NCBI GenBank assembly: GCA_964451785.1
Contig: CAYVJG010000001.1
Coordinates: forward strand, 62,001 to 126,000
DNA: 64,000 nucleotides
Reading direction: 5' to 3'
Source of the DNA: JAJYSO01 sp964451785
GTDB taxonomy: Bacteria > Bacteroidota > Bacteroidia > Flavobacteriales > Flavobacteriaceae
In this document: piece after piece, positions 17,117 to 26,803 of the stretch
How the letters are laid out: each line of letters opens with the position of its first letter
Position numbering within the stretch: the stretch's first letter is position 1
Notes under the pieces: generated by a model
The model's database searches: none
The model's input: the letters and a program-made list of their open reading frames with translations, nothing else
Told to the model about the DNA's origin: nothing
Made by a program: the position numbers and the translations under genes

Positions 17117-18472
17117 ATGTTTAAGCTATCAGGTAAATTGAAATTATTTTCCGTAATCCTATTGGTTCTTGGCGCCATAGGTATTGTTTACGGGTTTATT
17201 TCAACTCCAAACAACGTTGAAGAGGCAAAAGAAATGATTGCCACTCATCAACACGTCGAAGGTCAAGCAGCTGCAGAACACGCACACACCGAAAAAAATG
17301 CCTTTATTGATGGCATTCAAGGTGAAGGGTTTACAGAAAAAGCTATGGAAAGTGTGGAATCACACCACCATGGTCACTCTTCGGCAGAAAAAGATTTACA
17401 TCAATTGCAAACACGCCCGTGGTCGGCAACATTTGTCGCCGCTTTCTTTTTCTTTATGATGGCTTTAGGGGTGCTCGTTTTTCAAGCGGCTCAATATGTG
17501 TCTCAAGCAGGTTGGTCACCGGTATTGTATCGGGTGTTTGAAGGGATTCACAATTATGTGTTGCCTGGATCAATCATTGTAGCACTTATCGTATTGTTAG
17601 CGGGTACACATTTTTACCCTTGGCAAAATGCAGATCTCGTTGCCGGGGATGATAAACTCCAAGTTAAATCACTCTATCTTAATTTTCCGTTCTTCTTGGT
17701 ACGTGTGTTGATTTATCTCGCTATTTGGAATGTTTACCGTTTCTTCTTGCGTAAAAACTCATTGGCACAATCTGATATGACGGATTATTCACACAACCGT
17801 CGTAACTACAAGTACTCAGTATTTTTCCTAATCTTGTTTGCTTTGTCTGAGTCAACAATGGCTTGGGACTGGTTTATGTCTATGACGCCACACTGGTATA
17901 GTGCGTTATTTGCATGGTATATCTTTGCTAGTATGTTTGTTTCTGGTATTACAGTTATCGCTTTAGTGACTATTTACCTTAAACGCAAAGGGCACCTTGA
18001 ATTTGTAAATGATAGCCACATTCATGATTTGGCTAAGTATATATTCGCTTTCAGTATTTTCTGGACTTACCTTTGGTTTGCACAGTTCATGTTGATTTGG
18101 TATGCTAACATTCCTGAAGAAGCAGCTCACTTTGTGATGCGTATACAACATTACAATTTGTTGTTCTTTAGTATGCTATTGCTTAATTTCGTGTTCCCAA
18201 TTTTGATTTTGATGAACAGCGATTTCAAACGCATTCCTTGGTTTGTTGAATTTGTAGGAATCTTTATCTTGATTGGTCACTACATTGCCATCTATTTAAT
18301 TGTTGTTCCATCAACTGTAGGTACACATGGTACTTTTGGAATTCCTGAATTTGCAGCGATTCTCTTCTTCTTAGGCTTATTTATCCTTTCAGTAGGTAAG
18401 GGGCTTGAAAAAGTGTCGTTACGACCAAAAGGAGATCCGTTTATCAAGGAAAGTGAAAATTACCATTATTAA
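17117..18472 (+). CDS. actF: Alternative complex III subunit ActF, second NrfD-like membrane protein
   Basis: 451 aa with about ten hydrophobic segments. The N-terminal part after the first helix (about residues 30-95) is a His/Glu-rich soluble loop (AEHAHTEKN, ESHHHGHSS). ActF is the second quinone-oxidoreductase-like membrane subunit, paralogous to ActC. The gene sits in the conserved act order and is followed 28 bases later by the oxidase subunit II gene, so the two complexes are probably co-expressed. Confidence 0.93.
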   Translation: MFKLSGKLKLFSVILLVLGAIGIVYGFISTPNNVEEAKEMIATHQHVEGQAAAEHAHTEKNAFIDGIQGEGFTEKAMESVESHHHGHSSAEKDLHQLQTRPWSATFVAAFFFFMMALGVLVFQAAQYVSQAGWSPVLYRVFEGIHNYVLPGSIIVALIVLLAGTHFYPWQNADLVAGDDKLQVKSLYLNFPFFLVRVLIYLAIWNVYRFFLRKNSLAQSDMTDYSHNRRNYKYSVFFLILFALSESTMAWDWFMSMTPHWYSALFAWYIFASMFVSGITVIALVTIYLKRKGHLEFVNDSHIHDLAKYIFAFSIFWTYLWFAQFMLIWYANIPEEAAHFVMRIQHYNLLFFSMLLLNFVFPILILMNSDFKRIPWFVEFVGIFILIGHYIAIYLIVVPSTVGTHGTFGIPEFAAILFFLGLFILSVGKGLEKVSLRPKGDPFIKESENYHY

Positions 18473-18500
18473 TAATTAGTAAAAAGAAGACCTGTATAAA

Positions 18501-19571
18501 ATGATTGTATTACTGATTTTAATCGTTCTAGGTTTATTAGGAGTTACCATATGGCAAATCTCCAAAATATTCCAGTTGTCTAAATCTAAAAAGTCAGATG
18601 TACCTGCTGGTGTGCCTGACGATAGAGATAATAAAATTCAAGGCTATTTAATGGCGGCTTTTGGCTTTGCCTTCTACGCCTTTATGATTTATAACTTTTG
18701 GGAGTATTCGGCATTCTATCCGCCAAAATCGGCTTCTCTTGAAGGTGAGGGTATAGATACCTTGTTCTTTACAACAATCGTTATCATTATGATTGTTCAA
18801 GTGATTACGCAATTCCTTCTCTTTTACTATGGCTATAGATATTATGGTAAAAAAGGACAACGTGCTAAATACGTAGCTGAAAACGAAAAATTAGAGTTTT
18901 TCTGGACTATCGTTCCTGTTGTAACTCTAGCGATTTTGATTATCTACGGATTGTTCACTTGGTCTGATATTATGAATGTATCAGAAGATGAAGAAGACAT
19001 TATGGTGGTTGAGCTTTACGCTTACCAATTTGGATGGAAAATACGCTACTCAGGTGAAGATCAAACTTTAGGTAAAGCTAATGTTCGTTTTATCGAAGGT
19101 GTAAATACTCTAGGGGTTGATCCTAGCGATCCTTACGGACAAGATGACAAAGTGGCTTCTGTAATGCACTTGCCAGTTGGAAAAAAAGTATTGTTTAAAA
19201 TGCGTTCTCAAGATGTTATTCATTCTGCATACTTTCCTTTGCATCGCGCTCAAATGAATGTTCTTCCAGGTATGATTACTCAATTTTCCTTTACGCCGAG
19301 TATCACTACTGAAGAAATGCGTAAGACACCTTATATGATTGAAAAGGTGAACAAAATTAACGATATTAGACGTGAACAAAGTGCTGAGTTAGTTGCTAAA
19401 GGTGATATGCCTTTAGATGACTACACATTTGATTACTTCTTATTGTGTAATAAAGTTTGTGGAACTAGCCACTATAACATGCAAATGAAAATTATCGTTG
19501 AATCTCAAGAAGATTTCGATAAATGGCTTGCTGAGCAAAAAACCTTTAAAGAATCTATGCAGAATAGTTAA
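18501..19571 (+). CDS. Cytochrome c oxidase subunit II
   Basis: 356 aa. Four hydrophobic segments lie in the first 160 residues, more than the two of classical subunit II. The CuA domain shows the ligands: His in DVIHSAYFPLH and CNKVCGTSHYNMQM (Cys, Cys, His, Met). A Lys stands where many homologues have Glu between the two cysteines. No fused cytochrome c domain follows, so this is an aa3-type rather than a caa3-type subunit II. Electrons probably come from ActE or the ActA monoheme domain (inference from the known ACIII-aa3 supercomplex). Confidence 0.95.
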   Translation: MIVLLILIVLGLLGVTIWQISKIFQLSKSKKSDVPAGVPDDRDNKIQGYLMAAFGFAFYAFMIYNFWEYSAFYPPKSASLEGEGIDTLFFTTIVIIMIVQVITQFLLFYYGYRYYGKKGQRAKYVAENEKLEFFWTIVPVVTLAILIIYGLFTWSDIMNVSEDEEDIMVVELYAYQFGWKIRYSGEDQTLGKANVRFIEGVNTLGVDPSDPYGQDDKVASVMHLPVGKKVLFKMRSQDVIHSAYFPLHRAQMNVLPGMITQFSFTPSITTEEMRKTPYMIEKVNKINDIRREQSAELVAKGDMPLDDYTFDYFLLCNKVCGTSHYNMQMKIIVESQEDFDKWLAEQKTFKESMQNS

Positions 19572-19683
19572 ACCTATCAACTTGTGAAACATTGATTTTT
19601 GGATGTTTTACCTTTGATACCCTATTTTACTTTTTGTTAAGAAACTAGATTTATAAAAAATATAAAATATAGAGCAACAAGAT

Positions 19684-21513
19684 ATGTCAGCAACAGCAAA
19701 CATAAGTGCAGAAAGCCACGACGATCACGGGCACGATGAGCACAAATTAACTTTTGTTACTAAATATATTTTTAGTACGGATCATAAAATTATTGGTAAA
19801 CAATACCTGATTACAGGTATGGTGATGGCCACCATTGGGATATTGATGTCTGTATTATTCAGAATTCAATTGGCTTGGCCAGGACAATCACAGGCTATCT
19901 TTAGCCTTATCCTTGGTGACCATTGGGCGCCAGGTGGGGTGATGTCTCCTGATGCTTATTTAGGATTGGTGACAATGCACGGAACCATCATGGTATTCTT
20001 TGTATTGACTGCCGGTTTAAGTGGTACGTTTAGTAACACACTTATCCCTCTTCAAATTGGAGCACGCGATATGGCTTCAGGATTTATGAATGCCATGTCT
20101 TATTGGTTATTCTTTATCTCTTGCTGTATCATGTTGAGCTCTTTGTTTATTCAATCTGGCCCTGCCATGGGGGGATGGACAGTTTATCCACCACTTAGTG
20201 CTTTGCCTCAAGCCTTATCTGGCTCAGGTACCGGTATGGTGCTTTGGATTGTGGCTATGGCTTTCTTTATTGCTCAGTCGTTATTAGGATCTATTAACTA
20301 TATTGTAACTGTATTGAACTTCCGTACTAAAGGAATGACAATGACACGTTTACCATTAACTGTTTGGTCTTTCTTTATTGGTGCTATTGTTTCTACCTTA
20401 TCATTCCCAGTATTGTTAGCGGCGGTATTACTTCTCTTAATGGACCACAGTTTCGGCACATCTTTCTACTTAAGTGATATTTATATTCAAGGTGAAGTCC
20501 TCAGTCATCAAGGTGGTTCACCGGTGCTCTTTGAACATTTATTTTGGTTCTTAGGACACCCTGAGGTATATATCGTTATCTTACCTGCCATGGGTATTGT
20601 ATCAGAAGTCTTAGCTACACATGCTCGTAAACCAGTATTCGGTTACCGCGCCATGGTTGCTTCACTCTTGGCTATTGCCTTCTTGTCAACTATCGTTTGG
20701 GGACACCACATGTTTATTTCAGGTATGAATCCTTTCTTAGGATCTGTATTTACCTTTACAACACTATTGATTGCTATCCCTTCAGCGGTAAAAGCCTTTA
20801 ACTGGATTACCACTATCTGGAAGGGTAACCTGCAACTCAACCCTGCAATGCTATTCTCAATTGGTATGGTGTCAACATTTATCTCTGGTGGTTTAACCGG
20901 TTTGATTGTTGGTGATAGTACACTTGATATTCAAGTTCACGATACTTATTTCGTAATTGCTCACTTCCACTTAGTAATGGGTATCTCTGCTGCTCTAGGA
21001 TTCTTCGCTGGTATCTACCAGTGGTATCCTAAAATGTACGGCCGCATGATGAATAAAACTATGGGATATATCCACTTCTGGGTAACCTTAATCGGAGTTT
21101 ACGGAATCTTCTTCCCAATGCACTTTGTAGGTTTAGCTGGTTTACCACGTCGTTATTACACTAACACTGCATTCCCTTACTTTGATGACTTGTTAGATAC
21201 TAACGTATTGATGACTGTATTTGCTATTATCACCGGTATTGTTCAATTGTTGTTCTTGTTCAACTTCTTCCGTTCAATGATTTACGGACCAAAAGCTGTT
21301 CAAAATCCTTGGGGTTCTACTACTCTTGAATGGACTACTCCAGTTGAGCGCATTCACGGTAACTGGCCAGGCGAATTGCCACAGGTTTACCGTTGGGCTT
21401 ATGACTACAGTAAATTAAATAAAGAAGGTTCTGATTACGTTATCGCAGGACAAGACTTTATTCCTCAAAATATTCCACTTCAGGAAAATGAACCTGAACC
21501 AGAATATGTATAA
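19684..21513 (+). CDS. Cytochrome c oxidase subunit I
   Basis: 609 aa heme-copper oxidase catalytic subunit with 12 or more transmembrane helices. Seen: the CuB site GHPEVYIVILPAMG (His-Tyr cross-link), WGHHMFISG (two further His), and the heme ligands in HDTYFVIAHFHLVMG. An N-terminal His/Asp stretch (HDDHGHDEH) precedes helix 1. Last gene of the act-cox operon, ending at a strong terminator (21538-21570). Subunits III and IV are not encoded next to it, as is usual in Bacteroidota, where they lie elsewhere. Confidence 0.97.
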   Translation: MSATANISAESHDDHGHDEHKLTFVTKYIFSTDHKIIGKQYLITGMVMATIGILMSVLFRIQLAWPGQSQAIFSLILGDHWAPGGVMSPDAYLGLVTMHGTIMVFFVLTAGLSGTFSNTLIPLQIGARDMASGFMNAMSYWLFFISCCIMLSSLFIQSGPAMGGWTVYPPLSALPQALSGSGTGMVLWIVAMAFFIAQSLLGSINYIVTVLNFRTKGMTMTRLPLTVWSFFIGAIVSTLSFPVLLAAVLLLLMDHSFGTSFYLSDIYIQGEVLSHQGGSPVLFEHLFWFLGHPEVYIVILPAMGIVSEVLATHARKPVFGYRAMVASLLAIAFLSTIVWGHHMFISGMNPFLGSVFTFTTLLIAIPSAVKAFNWITTIWKGNLQLNPAMLFSIGMVSTFISGGLTGLIVGDSTLDIQVHDTYFVIAHFHLVMGISAALGFFAGIYQWYPKMYGRMMNKTMGYIHFWVTLIGVYGIFFPMHFVGLAGLPRRYYTNTAFPYFDDLLDTNVLMTVFAIITGIVQLLFLFNFFRSMIYGPKAVQNPWGSTTLEWTTPVERIHGNWPGELPQVYRWAYDYSKLNKEGSDYVIAGQDFIPQNIPLQENEPEPEYV

Positions 21514-21537
21514 CACACATTCTTTTTTAAGAAGCTT

Positions 21538-21570
21538 AAAGCCTTTTTCAAATTTGAAAAAGGCTTTTTT
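21538..21570 (+). terminator. Terminator of the act-cox operon
   Basis: AAAGCCTTTTTCAAA pairs with TTTGAAAAAGGCTTT in a 15-bp stem with almost no loop, followed by T residues, 25 bases after the oxidase subunit I stop and just before ruvB. Confidence 0.85.
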
Positions 21571-21585
21571 CATATCTTTGTTTTT

Positions 21586-22614
21586 ATGAATGAAAATTTA
21601 GATCCTTCAGGTGAGCATTTTACTCCTGAAGAACAAGATATAGATAAAGCCTTACGCCCGCTGACCTTTGATGATTTTGCCGGGCAAAGCAAGGTTTTAG
21701 AAAATTTACAAGTCTTTGTACAAGCAGCCAAACTAAGAGGCGAAGCGCTTGATCATACCCTTTTTCACGGCCCCCCGGGATTGGGAAAAACTACCTTGGC
21801 ACATATCTTAGCCAATGAATTAGGGGTGGGGATTAAAGTGACTTCAGGGCCGGTGTTAGATAAGCCGGGTGATTTAGCAGGCCTGTTAACTAATCTCGAT
21901 GAACGCGATGTGTTATTTATTGATGAAATTCATCGCTTAAGTCCTATTGTTGAAGAATACCTTTACTCGGCAATGGAAGATTTTCGTATTGATATCATGA
22001 TTGAAACCGGCCCTAATGCCCGTTCTGTTCAAATCAATCTCGATCAATTTACTCTGGTCGGCGCCACTACACGCTCTGGCTTGCTGACGTCTCCTATGCG
22101 TGCCCGATTTGGAATCTCTAATCGCTTACATTATTATTCAACAGAATTGCTGTCGGATATTATTCAACGCAGTGCGGCTATTTTAAACGTGCCTATTGAT
22201 TTAGAAGCGGCTATTGAAATTGCCGGCCGCAGTCGGGGTACACCGCGTATTGCTAATGCCTTGTTGAGACGTATTCGCGATTTTGCCCAAATTAAAGGCA
22301 ATGGACGCATCGATATAGAAATCTCTAAATACGGCCTCGATGCCCTCAATGTGGATGCTCATGGTCTTGATGAAATGGACAACAAAATTTTATCTACCAT
22401 TATCGATAAATTTAAAGGAGGCCCTGTAGGTATTTCTACATTGGCTACTGCAGTTAGTGAAAATGCAGAAACTATTGAAGAGGTTTACGAACCTTTCCTT
22501 ATTCAACAAGGATTTATCAATCGCACTCCTCGTGGACGAGAAGTCACAGATTTAGCTTATAAACACTTGGGGAAAATCAATGAAAACCTCAGCAAAGGCT
22601 CGCTCTTTGATTAA
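21586..22614 (+). CDS. ruvB: Holliday junction branch-migration helicase RuvB
   Basis: 342 aa AAA+ motor that works with RuvA to move Holliday junctions. Seen: Walker A GPPGLGKTTLA, Walker B DEIH, the sensor region GATTRSGLLTSPMRARFG and the C-terminal winged helix (GLDEMDNKILSTIIDKFKGG, RTPRGREVTDLAYKHLG). Length is standard. The ATG lies 15 bases after the previous terminator, so the promoter is probably inside or upstream of that terminator. Confidence 0.98.
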   Translation: MNENLDPSGEHFTPEEQDIDKALRPLTFDDFAGQSKVLENLQVFVQAAKLRGEALDHTLFHGPPGLGKTTLAHILANELGVGIKVTSGPVLDKPGDLAGLLTNLDERDVLFIDEIHRLSPIVEEYLYSAMEDFRIDIMIETGPNARSVQINLDQFTLVGATTRSGLLTSPMRARFGISNRLHYYSTELLSDIIQRSAAILNVPIDLEAAIEIAGRSRGTPRIANALLRRIRDFAQIKGNGRIDIEISKYGLDALNVDAHGLDEMDNKILSTIIDKFKGGPVGISTLATAVSENAETIEEVYEPFLIQQGFINRTPRGREVTDLAYKHLGKINENLSKGSLFD

Positions 22615-22653
22615 CAGCAACACACATTTATTTACCGTAGATATTATTTTTAT

Positions 22654-23703
22654 ATGAGCTTATTTGACAATACAAACAATAGAACTCCACTTGCTGATAT
22701 GGGCGAATTTGGGTTGATAGAACACTTGACAAAATCTATTAAACTCACCCAAAAATCATCGGTTTTAGGGGTAGGAGACGATGCCGCTATTCTTAATTAT
22801 GCTGGCGATGATGTTTTGGTATCTACTGACTTGTTAACTGAAGGCGTACATTTTAACTTGGCCTACATGCCGCTAAAACATTTAGGCTATAAAGCTGTCA
22901 TGGTCAATTTGTCAGATATTTATGCCATGAATGCCACGGCAACGCAAATCACGGTTTCTTTAGCAGTGTCTAATCGATTTCCCGTTGAAGCTGTAGAAGA
23001 ATTGTATAGCGGTATCCACTTGGCTGCAGCCAATTATGGCGTTGATGTGGTTGGCGGAGATACCACTTCTTCTCACAGCGGATTAGTGATTAGCATTACG
23101 GCACTCGGTCATGCAAAATCTGACGCCATTGTTAAACGCAGTGGGGCACAAGCTAATGATTTATTAGTCGTTTCAGGTGATTTGGGCGGAGCTTATATGG
23201 GTCTACAAGTTTTAGAACGCGAAAATGAAGTTTATAAGGTCAACCCTGATTTGCAACCCGATCTTGAACCTTATAGTTATATTGTAGAACGCCAACTCAA
23301 ACCCGAAGCACGTAAAGATATTCCAGCTTTGTTGACTAAACTCGGCGTCAAACCAACGTCTATGATTGATATTAGCGATGGCTTGTCTTCTGAAGTTCTT
23401 CATCTGTGTAAAGCTTCTCAAGTGGGTATGAATGTTTTTGAAGAAAAATTACCGCTTGATCCAGCGGTAATTTCGGTATGTGAAGAATTTAATATCGATA
23501 GTACTACGGTTTTACTCAATGGCGGAGAAGATTATGAGTTGTTGTTTACCATAGCCCAAGATGATTACGATAAGATTAAAGGAAATCCTCACTTAACTGT
23601 TATCGGACATGCTACTGATAAAGCAGAAGGCACCAATTTAATTACACGTGCTGGTGAAAAAATAGAAATTATTGCTAAAGGTTGGAATCATATGAATAGT
23701 TAA
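22654..23703 (+). CDS. thiL: Thiamine-monophosphate kinase
   Basis: Phosphorylates thiamine monophosphate to thiamine pyrophosphate. 349 aa of the AIR-synthase/PurM-like fold with GVGDDAAIL (metal and ATP binding), VSTDLLTEGVHF, VVGGDTTSSHSG and NGGEDYELLFT. The product is the cofactor of SucA encoded just downstream, though 282 bases separate the genes and sucA has its own promoter. Confidence 0.96.
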   Translation: MSLFDNTNNRTPLADMGEFGLIEHLTKSIKLTQKSSVLGVGDDAAILNYAGDDVLVSTDLLTEGVHFNLAYMPLKHLGYKAVMVNLSDIYAMNATATQITVSLAVSNRFPVEAVEELYSGIHLAAANYGVDVVGGDTTSSHSGLVISITALGHAKSDAIVKRSGAQANDLLVVSGDLGGAYMGLQVLERENEVYKVNPDLQPDLEPYSYIVERQLKPEARKDIPALLTKLGVKPTSMIDISDGLSSEVLHLCKASQVGMNVFEEKLPLDPAVISVCEEFNIDSTTVLLNGGEDYELLFTIAQDDYDKIKGNPHLTVIGHATDKAEGTNLITRAGEKIEIIAKGWNHMNS

Positions 23704-23919
23704 GCAATATTTCGTGCAGTTTCTTAAGCGGGTTTAAAAAACTTTTATATTTTAGACAAAACTTATTAATTATTGGTTAAGGTGAGAATATTGAATCTTA
23801 TGAGTTCATAATAACTTCTTTAACCCATAAATTATAATTTAATTGCGAATTTGATATAAAAGAATTTTGTTTAAGAAAGATTCAACTAATCTTAGCGTAA
23901 AAATATACTAGCTCTAAGC
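23704..23919. other. Intergenic region thiL-sucA
   Basis: AT-rich, with no recognisable gene or riboswitch before the sucA promoter; in particular I see no TPP-riboswitch-like CUGAGA element. Confidence 0.5.
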
Positions 23920-23948
23920 TTGTGTTTTGCCAAAACATTGTACTTTTG
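23920..23948 (+). promoter_or_regulatory. sucA promoter (TTG - 18 bases - TACTTTTG)
   Basis: TTG at 23920-23922 and TACTTTTG at 23941-23948 with an 18-base spacer fit the Bacteroidota consensus TTG/N17-23/TAnnTTTG. The ATG of sucA lies 37 bases beyond the box. Confidence 0.65.
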
Positions 23949-23985
23949 TATAAAATAATAAGCGTAGAGACAGACTTTACAAATT

Positions 23986-26766
23986 ATGGACAGATTTTCG
24001 TTTCTCAATGCCATTGATATTGGCTACTTGGCAGAACTCTATGATCAATATCTTCAATATCCCGATAGTGTAGAACCTAGCTGGAAAGCTTTTTTTCAAG
24101 GATTTGATTTTGCTAAATCCTCTTATGGAGAAGAAGACTTTGCAGAAGAATTTATTGTGAATACCCCTACTTCAGCTCCTGTTGAAGTCGATGGAATTCC
24201 TGAAAAATTCATAAAAGAATTCCAGGTTGTACAGCTGATTAATGCCTATCGATCGCGGGGGCATTTATATACTAAAACCAATCCCGTAAGGGCACGTCGT
24301 GAGCATTTGCCTGATTTGGATATCAAAAATTTTGGACTTTCAGAACAAGATTTAGATACCACTTTTGAAGCCGGCGAACTCTTACATCTTGGCAAAGCAA
24401 CTTTACGTCAAATTATTCAACACCTCACAAATATCTTTTGTCGTTACATTGGCGTTGAATACCGCCATATTTCTAGACCGGATATGACGAATTGGATTCA
24501 GGTTTACTTGGGTAAAAATGAAAATCAAACCAATTTTTCAAACGACCAAAAGAAACATATTTTAGGAAAATTAAATGAAGCGATTTCATTTGAAACATTC
24601 CTCAATACGAAATATGTAGGACAAAAACGTTTTTCTGTTGAAGGAAACGAAAGCCTTATTCCTGCTTTAGATGCTTTAATCGAAGCTGCAGCAGACAAAG
24701 GGGTGCGCGAATTTGTGATGGGTATGGCCCACCGTGGTCGCTTAAATACCTTGACCAACATCTTTGGCAAAAGTCCGAGAGATATCTTTATTGAATTTGA
24801 GGGTAAAGATTACGAAGATAAAATGTTTGAAGGTGACGTAAAATATCACTTAGGATGGACTTCTTCTCGTCAAACTAAAAAAGGTCACCAAATCAATTTA
24901 AACTTAGCTCCTAATCCTTCTCATCTTGAAACCGTAGGGCCGGTTGTTGAAGGAATTGCACGCGCTAAACAAGATGATCACCACGCTGAAGATCCGCAAA
25001 ATGTATTGCCGATTATTTTACACGGTGATGCCGCTATTGCCGGTCAAGGGGTCGTGTATGAAACCGTGCAAATGTCTCAACTTGAAGGCTACAAAACGCA
25101 AGGAACTATTCATATTGTGATCAATAACCAAATCGGGTTTACCACAAATTATACCGATGGCCGTTCAGCACTTTACTGTACAGATGTGGCTAAATTGACC
25201 TCAGCGCCAATTTTACACATTAATGCAGATGAACCTGAAGCAGTGGTGCACGGAATGCTCTTTGCACTTGATTACCGTATGCACTTTAAACAAGATGTCT
25301 TTATTGATTTGCTTGGTTTCCGTAAATATGGTCACAACGAAGGTGATGAACCGCGCTTTACGCAACCTAAACTTTATAAATTAATCTCTAAGCACAAAAA
25401 TGTGCGCGATTTGTATGCTGCTAAGCTACAAGCTGAAGGGATTATCGATGCTGATTATGTAAAAGCTATCGAAAAAGATTATAAAGCTAAACTTGAAGAA
25501 CAACTCGCAGATTCACATAAAATCAAAACCGCTGACATCACGCCAATCATGCAAGAAACTTGGCAAGATTTTACTTATGGTGAGCGTGAAGATATGGTGA
25601 AACCTGTGGATACTAGCTTTGATGTCAAAGAACTCGACAGCATTGCTGACCACATCACAACTTTACCTGAAGATTTAAAATTTATCCGTAAAGTGCACAA
25701 AATTATCAAAGCACGTAGAGATATGTACTTTGAAGATAATGCGCTTGATTGGGGAATGGCTGAAACTTTGGCCTATGGTACCTTATTAAAAGAAGGTCAT
25801 GACGTTCACTTGTCAGGTCAAGATTCTAAGCGCGGTACCTTTTCACACCGTCACGGCGTTTTGATAAGTGAAGATGGTGAAGATCAATATACCCCACTCA
25901 ACAACTTAGAAGGCGAACAAAATAAATTCTTTGTTTACAACTCTTTCTTATCAGAATATGCGGTTATGGGATTTGAATACGGCTATGCTATGGCAAGCCC
26001 TAAAACCCTGACTATTTGGGAAGCTCAATTTGGCGACTTTAGCAATGGTGCTCAAATTGTTACTGACCAATACATCTCAGCAGCTGAAGATAAATGGAAA
26101 TTGCAAAACGGAATTACCTTGTTCTTGCCGCATGGTTATGAGGGTCAAGGTTCTGAACACTCATCAGCACGTGTAGAACGCTACTTACAGCTCTGTGCTC
26201 GTGACAATATGTTTGTAGCTAACTGTACCACTCCAGCTAATATGTATCACTTATTGCGCCGTCAAGTTAAAATTAACTACCGCAAACCATTAGTGGTCTT
26301 TACACCAAAAAGTTTGTTGCGCCATCCATTAGCTAAATCGACTAAAGAAGAATTGGCAACAGGAGGTTTCCAAATGCTTATTGATGATAAAGACGCTAAA
26401 GTGAAAGATGTGAAAAGCTTGGTATTCTGTACAGGTAAGTTCTATTATGACTTGCTAAAAGAAAAACAAGATAACAAACGCGATGATGTAGCTTTAGTAC
26501 GTATAGAACAACTTTTTCCATTACCGGAAAAAGAAATTGAAGCAACTATCAAACGCTATAAAAACGCAAAAGATATCGTTTGGGCACAAGAAGAACCACG
26601 CAATATGGGCGCGTATTCACACTTGTTGATGCATCTTAAAGCGGCTAGCAACTTTAGAGTGTGCAGTCGTGATTTCTCAGGCTCACCAGCCTCAGGAAGT
26701 AGCGCCCGCTTTAAAGCCCGTCACGAAAAAGTGATTGCTAGCGTTTTTAATACCCCAAAAAAATAA
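23986..26766 (+). CDS. sucA: 2-oxoglutarate dehydrogenase E1 component
   Basis: TPP-dependent decarboxylase of the TCA cycle. In 926 aa: the N-terminal helix (IDIGYLAELYDQYLQYPDSVEPSWKAFF region, residues 10-40), MAHRGRLNTL, HGDAAIAGQGVVYETVQMS and INNQIGFTT around the TPP site, and the pyrimidine-domain motif GHEGQGSEHSS-like HGYEGQGSEHSSARVERYL. Length is typical. sucB follows after 37 bases; the shared E3 (lipoamide dehydrogenase) gene is not in this window. Confidence 0.97.
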   Translation: MDRFSFLNAIDIGYLAELYDQYLQYPDSVEPSWKAFFQGFDFAKSSYGEEDFAEEFIVNTPTSAPVEVDGIPEKFIKEFQVVQLINAYRSRGHLYTKTNPVRARREHLPDLDIKNFGLSEQDLDTTFEAGELLHLGKATLRQIIQHLTNIFCRYIGVEYRHISRPDMTNWIQVYLGKNENQTNFSNDQKKHILGKLNEAISFETFLNTKYVGQKRFSVEGNESLIPALDALIEAAADKGVREFVMGMAHRGRLNTLTNIFGKSPRDIFIEFEGKDYEDKMFEGDVKYHLGWTSSRQTKKGHQINLNLAPNPSHLETVGPVVEGIARAKQDDHHAEDPQNVLPIILHGDAAIAGQGVVYETVQMSQLEGYKTQGTIHIVINNQIGFTTNYTDGRSALYCTDVAKLTSAPILHINADEPEAVVHGMLFALDYRMHFKQDVFIDLLGFRKYGHNEGDEPRFTQPKLYKLISKHKNVRDLYAAKLQAEGIIDADYVKAIEKDYKAKLEEQLADSHKIKTADITPIMQETWQDFTYGEREDMVKPVDTSFDVKELDSIADHITTLPEDLKFIRKVHKIIKARRDMYFEDNALDWGMAETLAYGTLLKEGHDVHLSGQDSKRGTFSHRHGVLISEDGEDQYTPLNNLEGEQNKFFVYNSFLSEYAVMGFEYGYAMASPKTLTIWEAQFGDFSNGAQIVTDQYISAAEDKWKLQNGITLFLPHGYEGQGSEHSSARVERYLQLCARDNMFVANCTTPANMYHLLRRQVKINYRKPLVVFTPKSLLRHPLAKSTKEELATGGFQMLIDDKDAKVKDVKSLVFCTGKFYYDLLKEKQDNKRDDVALVRIEQLFPLPEKEIEATIKRYKNAKDIVWAQEEPRNMGAYSHLLMHLKAASNFRVCSRDFSGSPASGSSARFKARHEKVIASVFNTPKK

Positions 26767-26803
26767 TAGTCAATACAATACCATACTGAAATAAATTTTA
26801 ATT

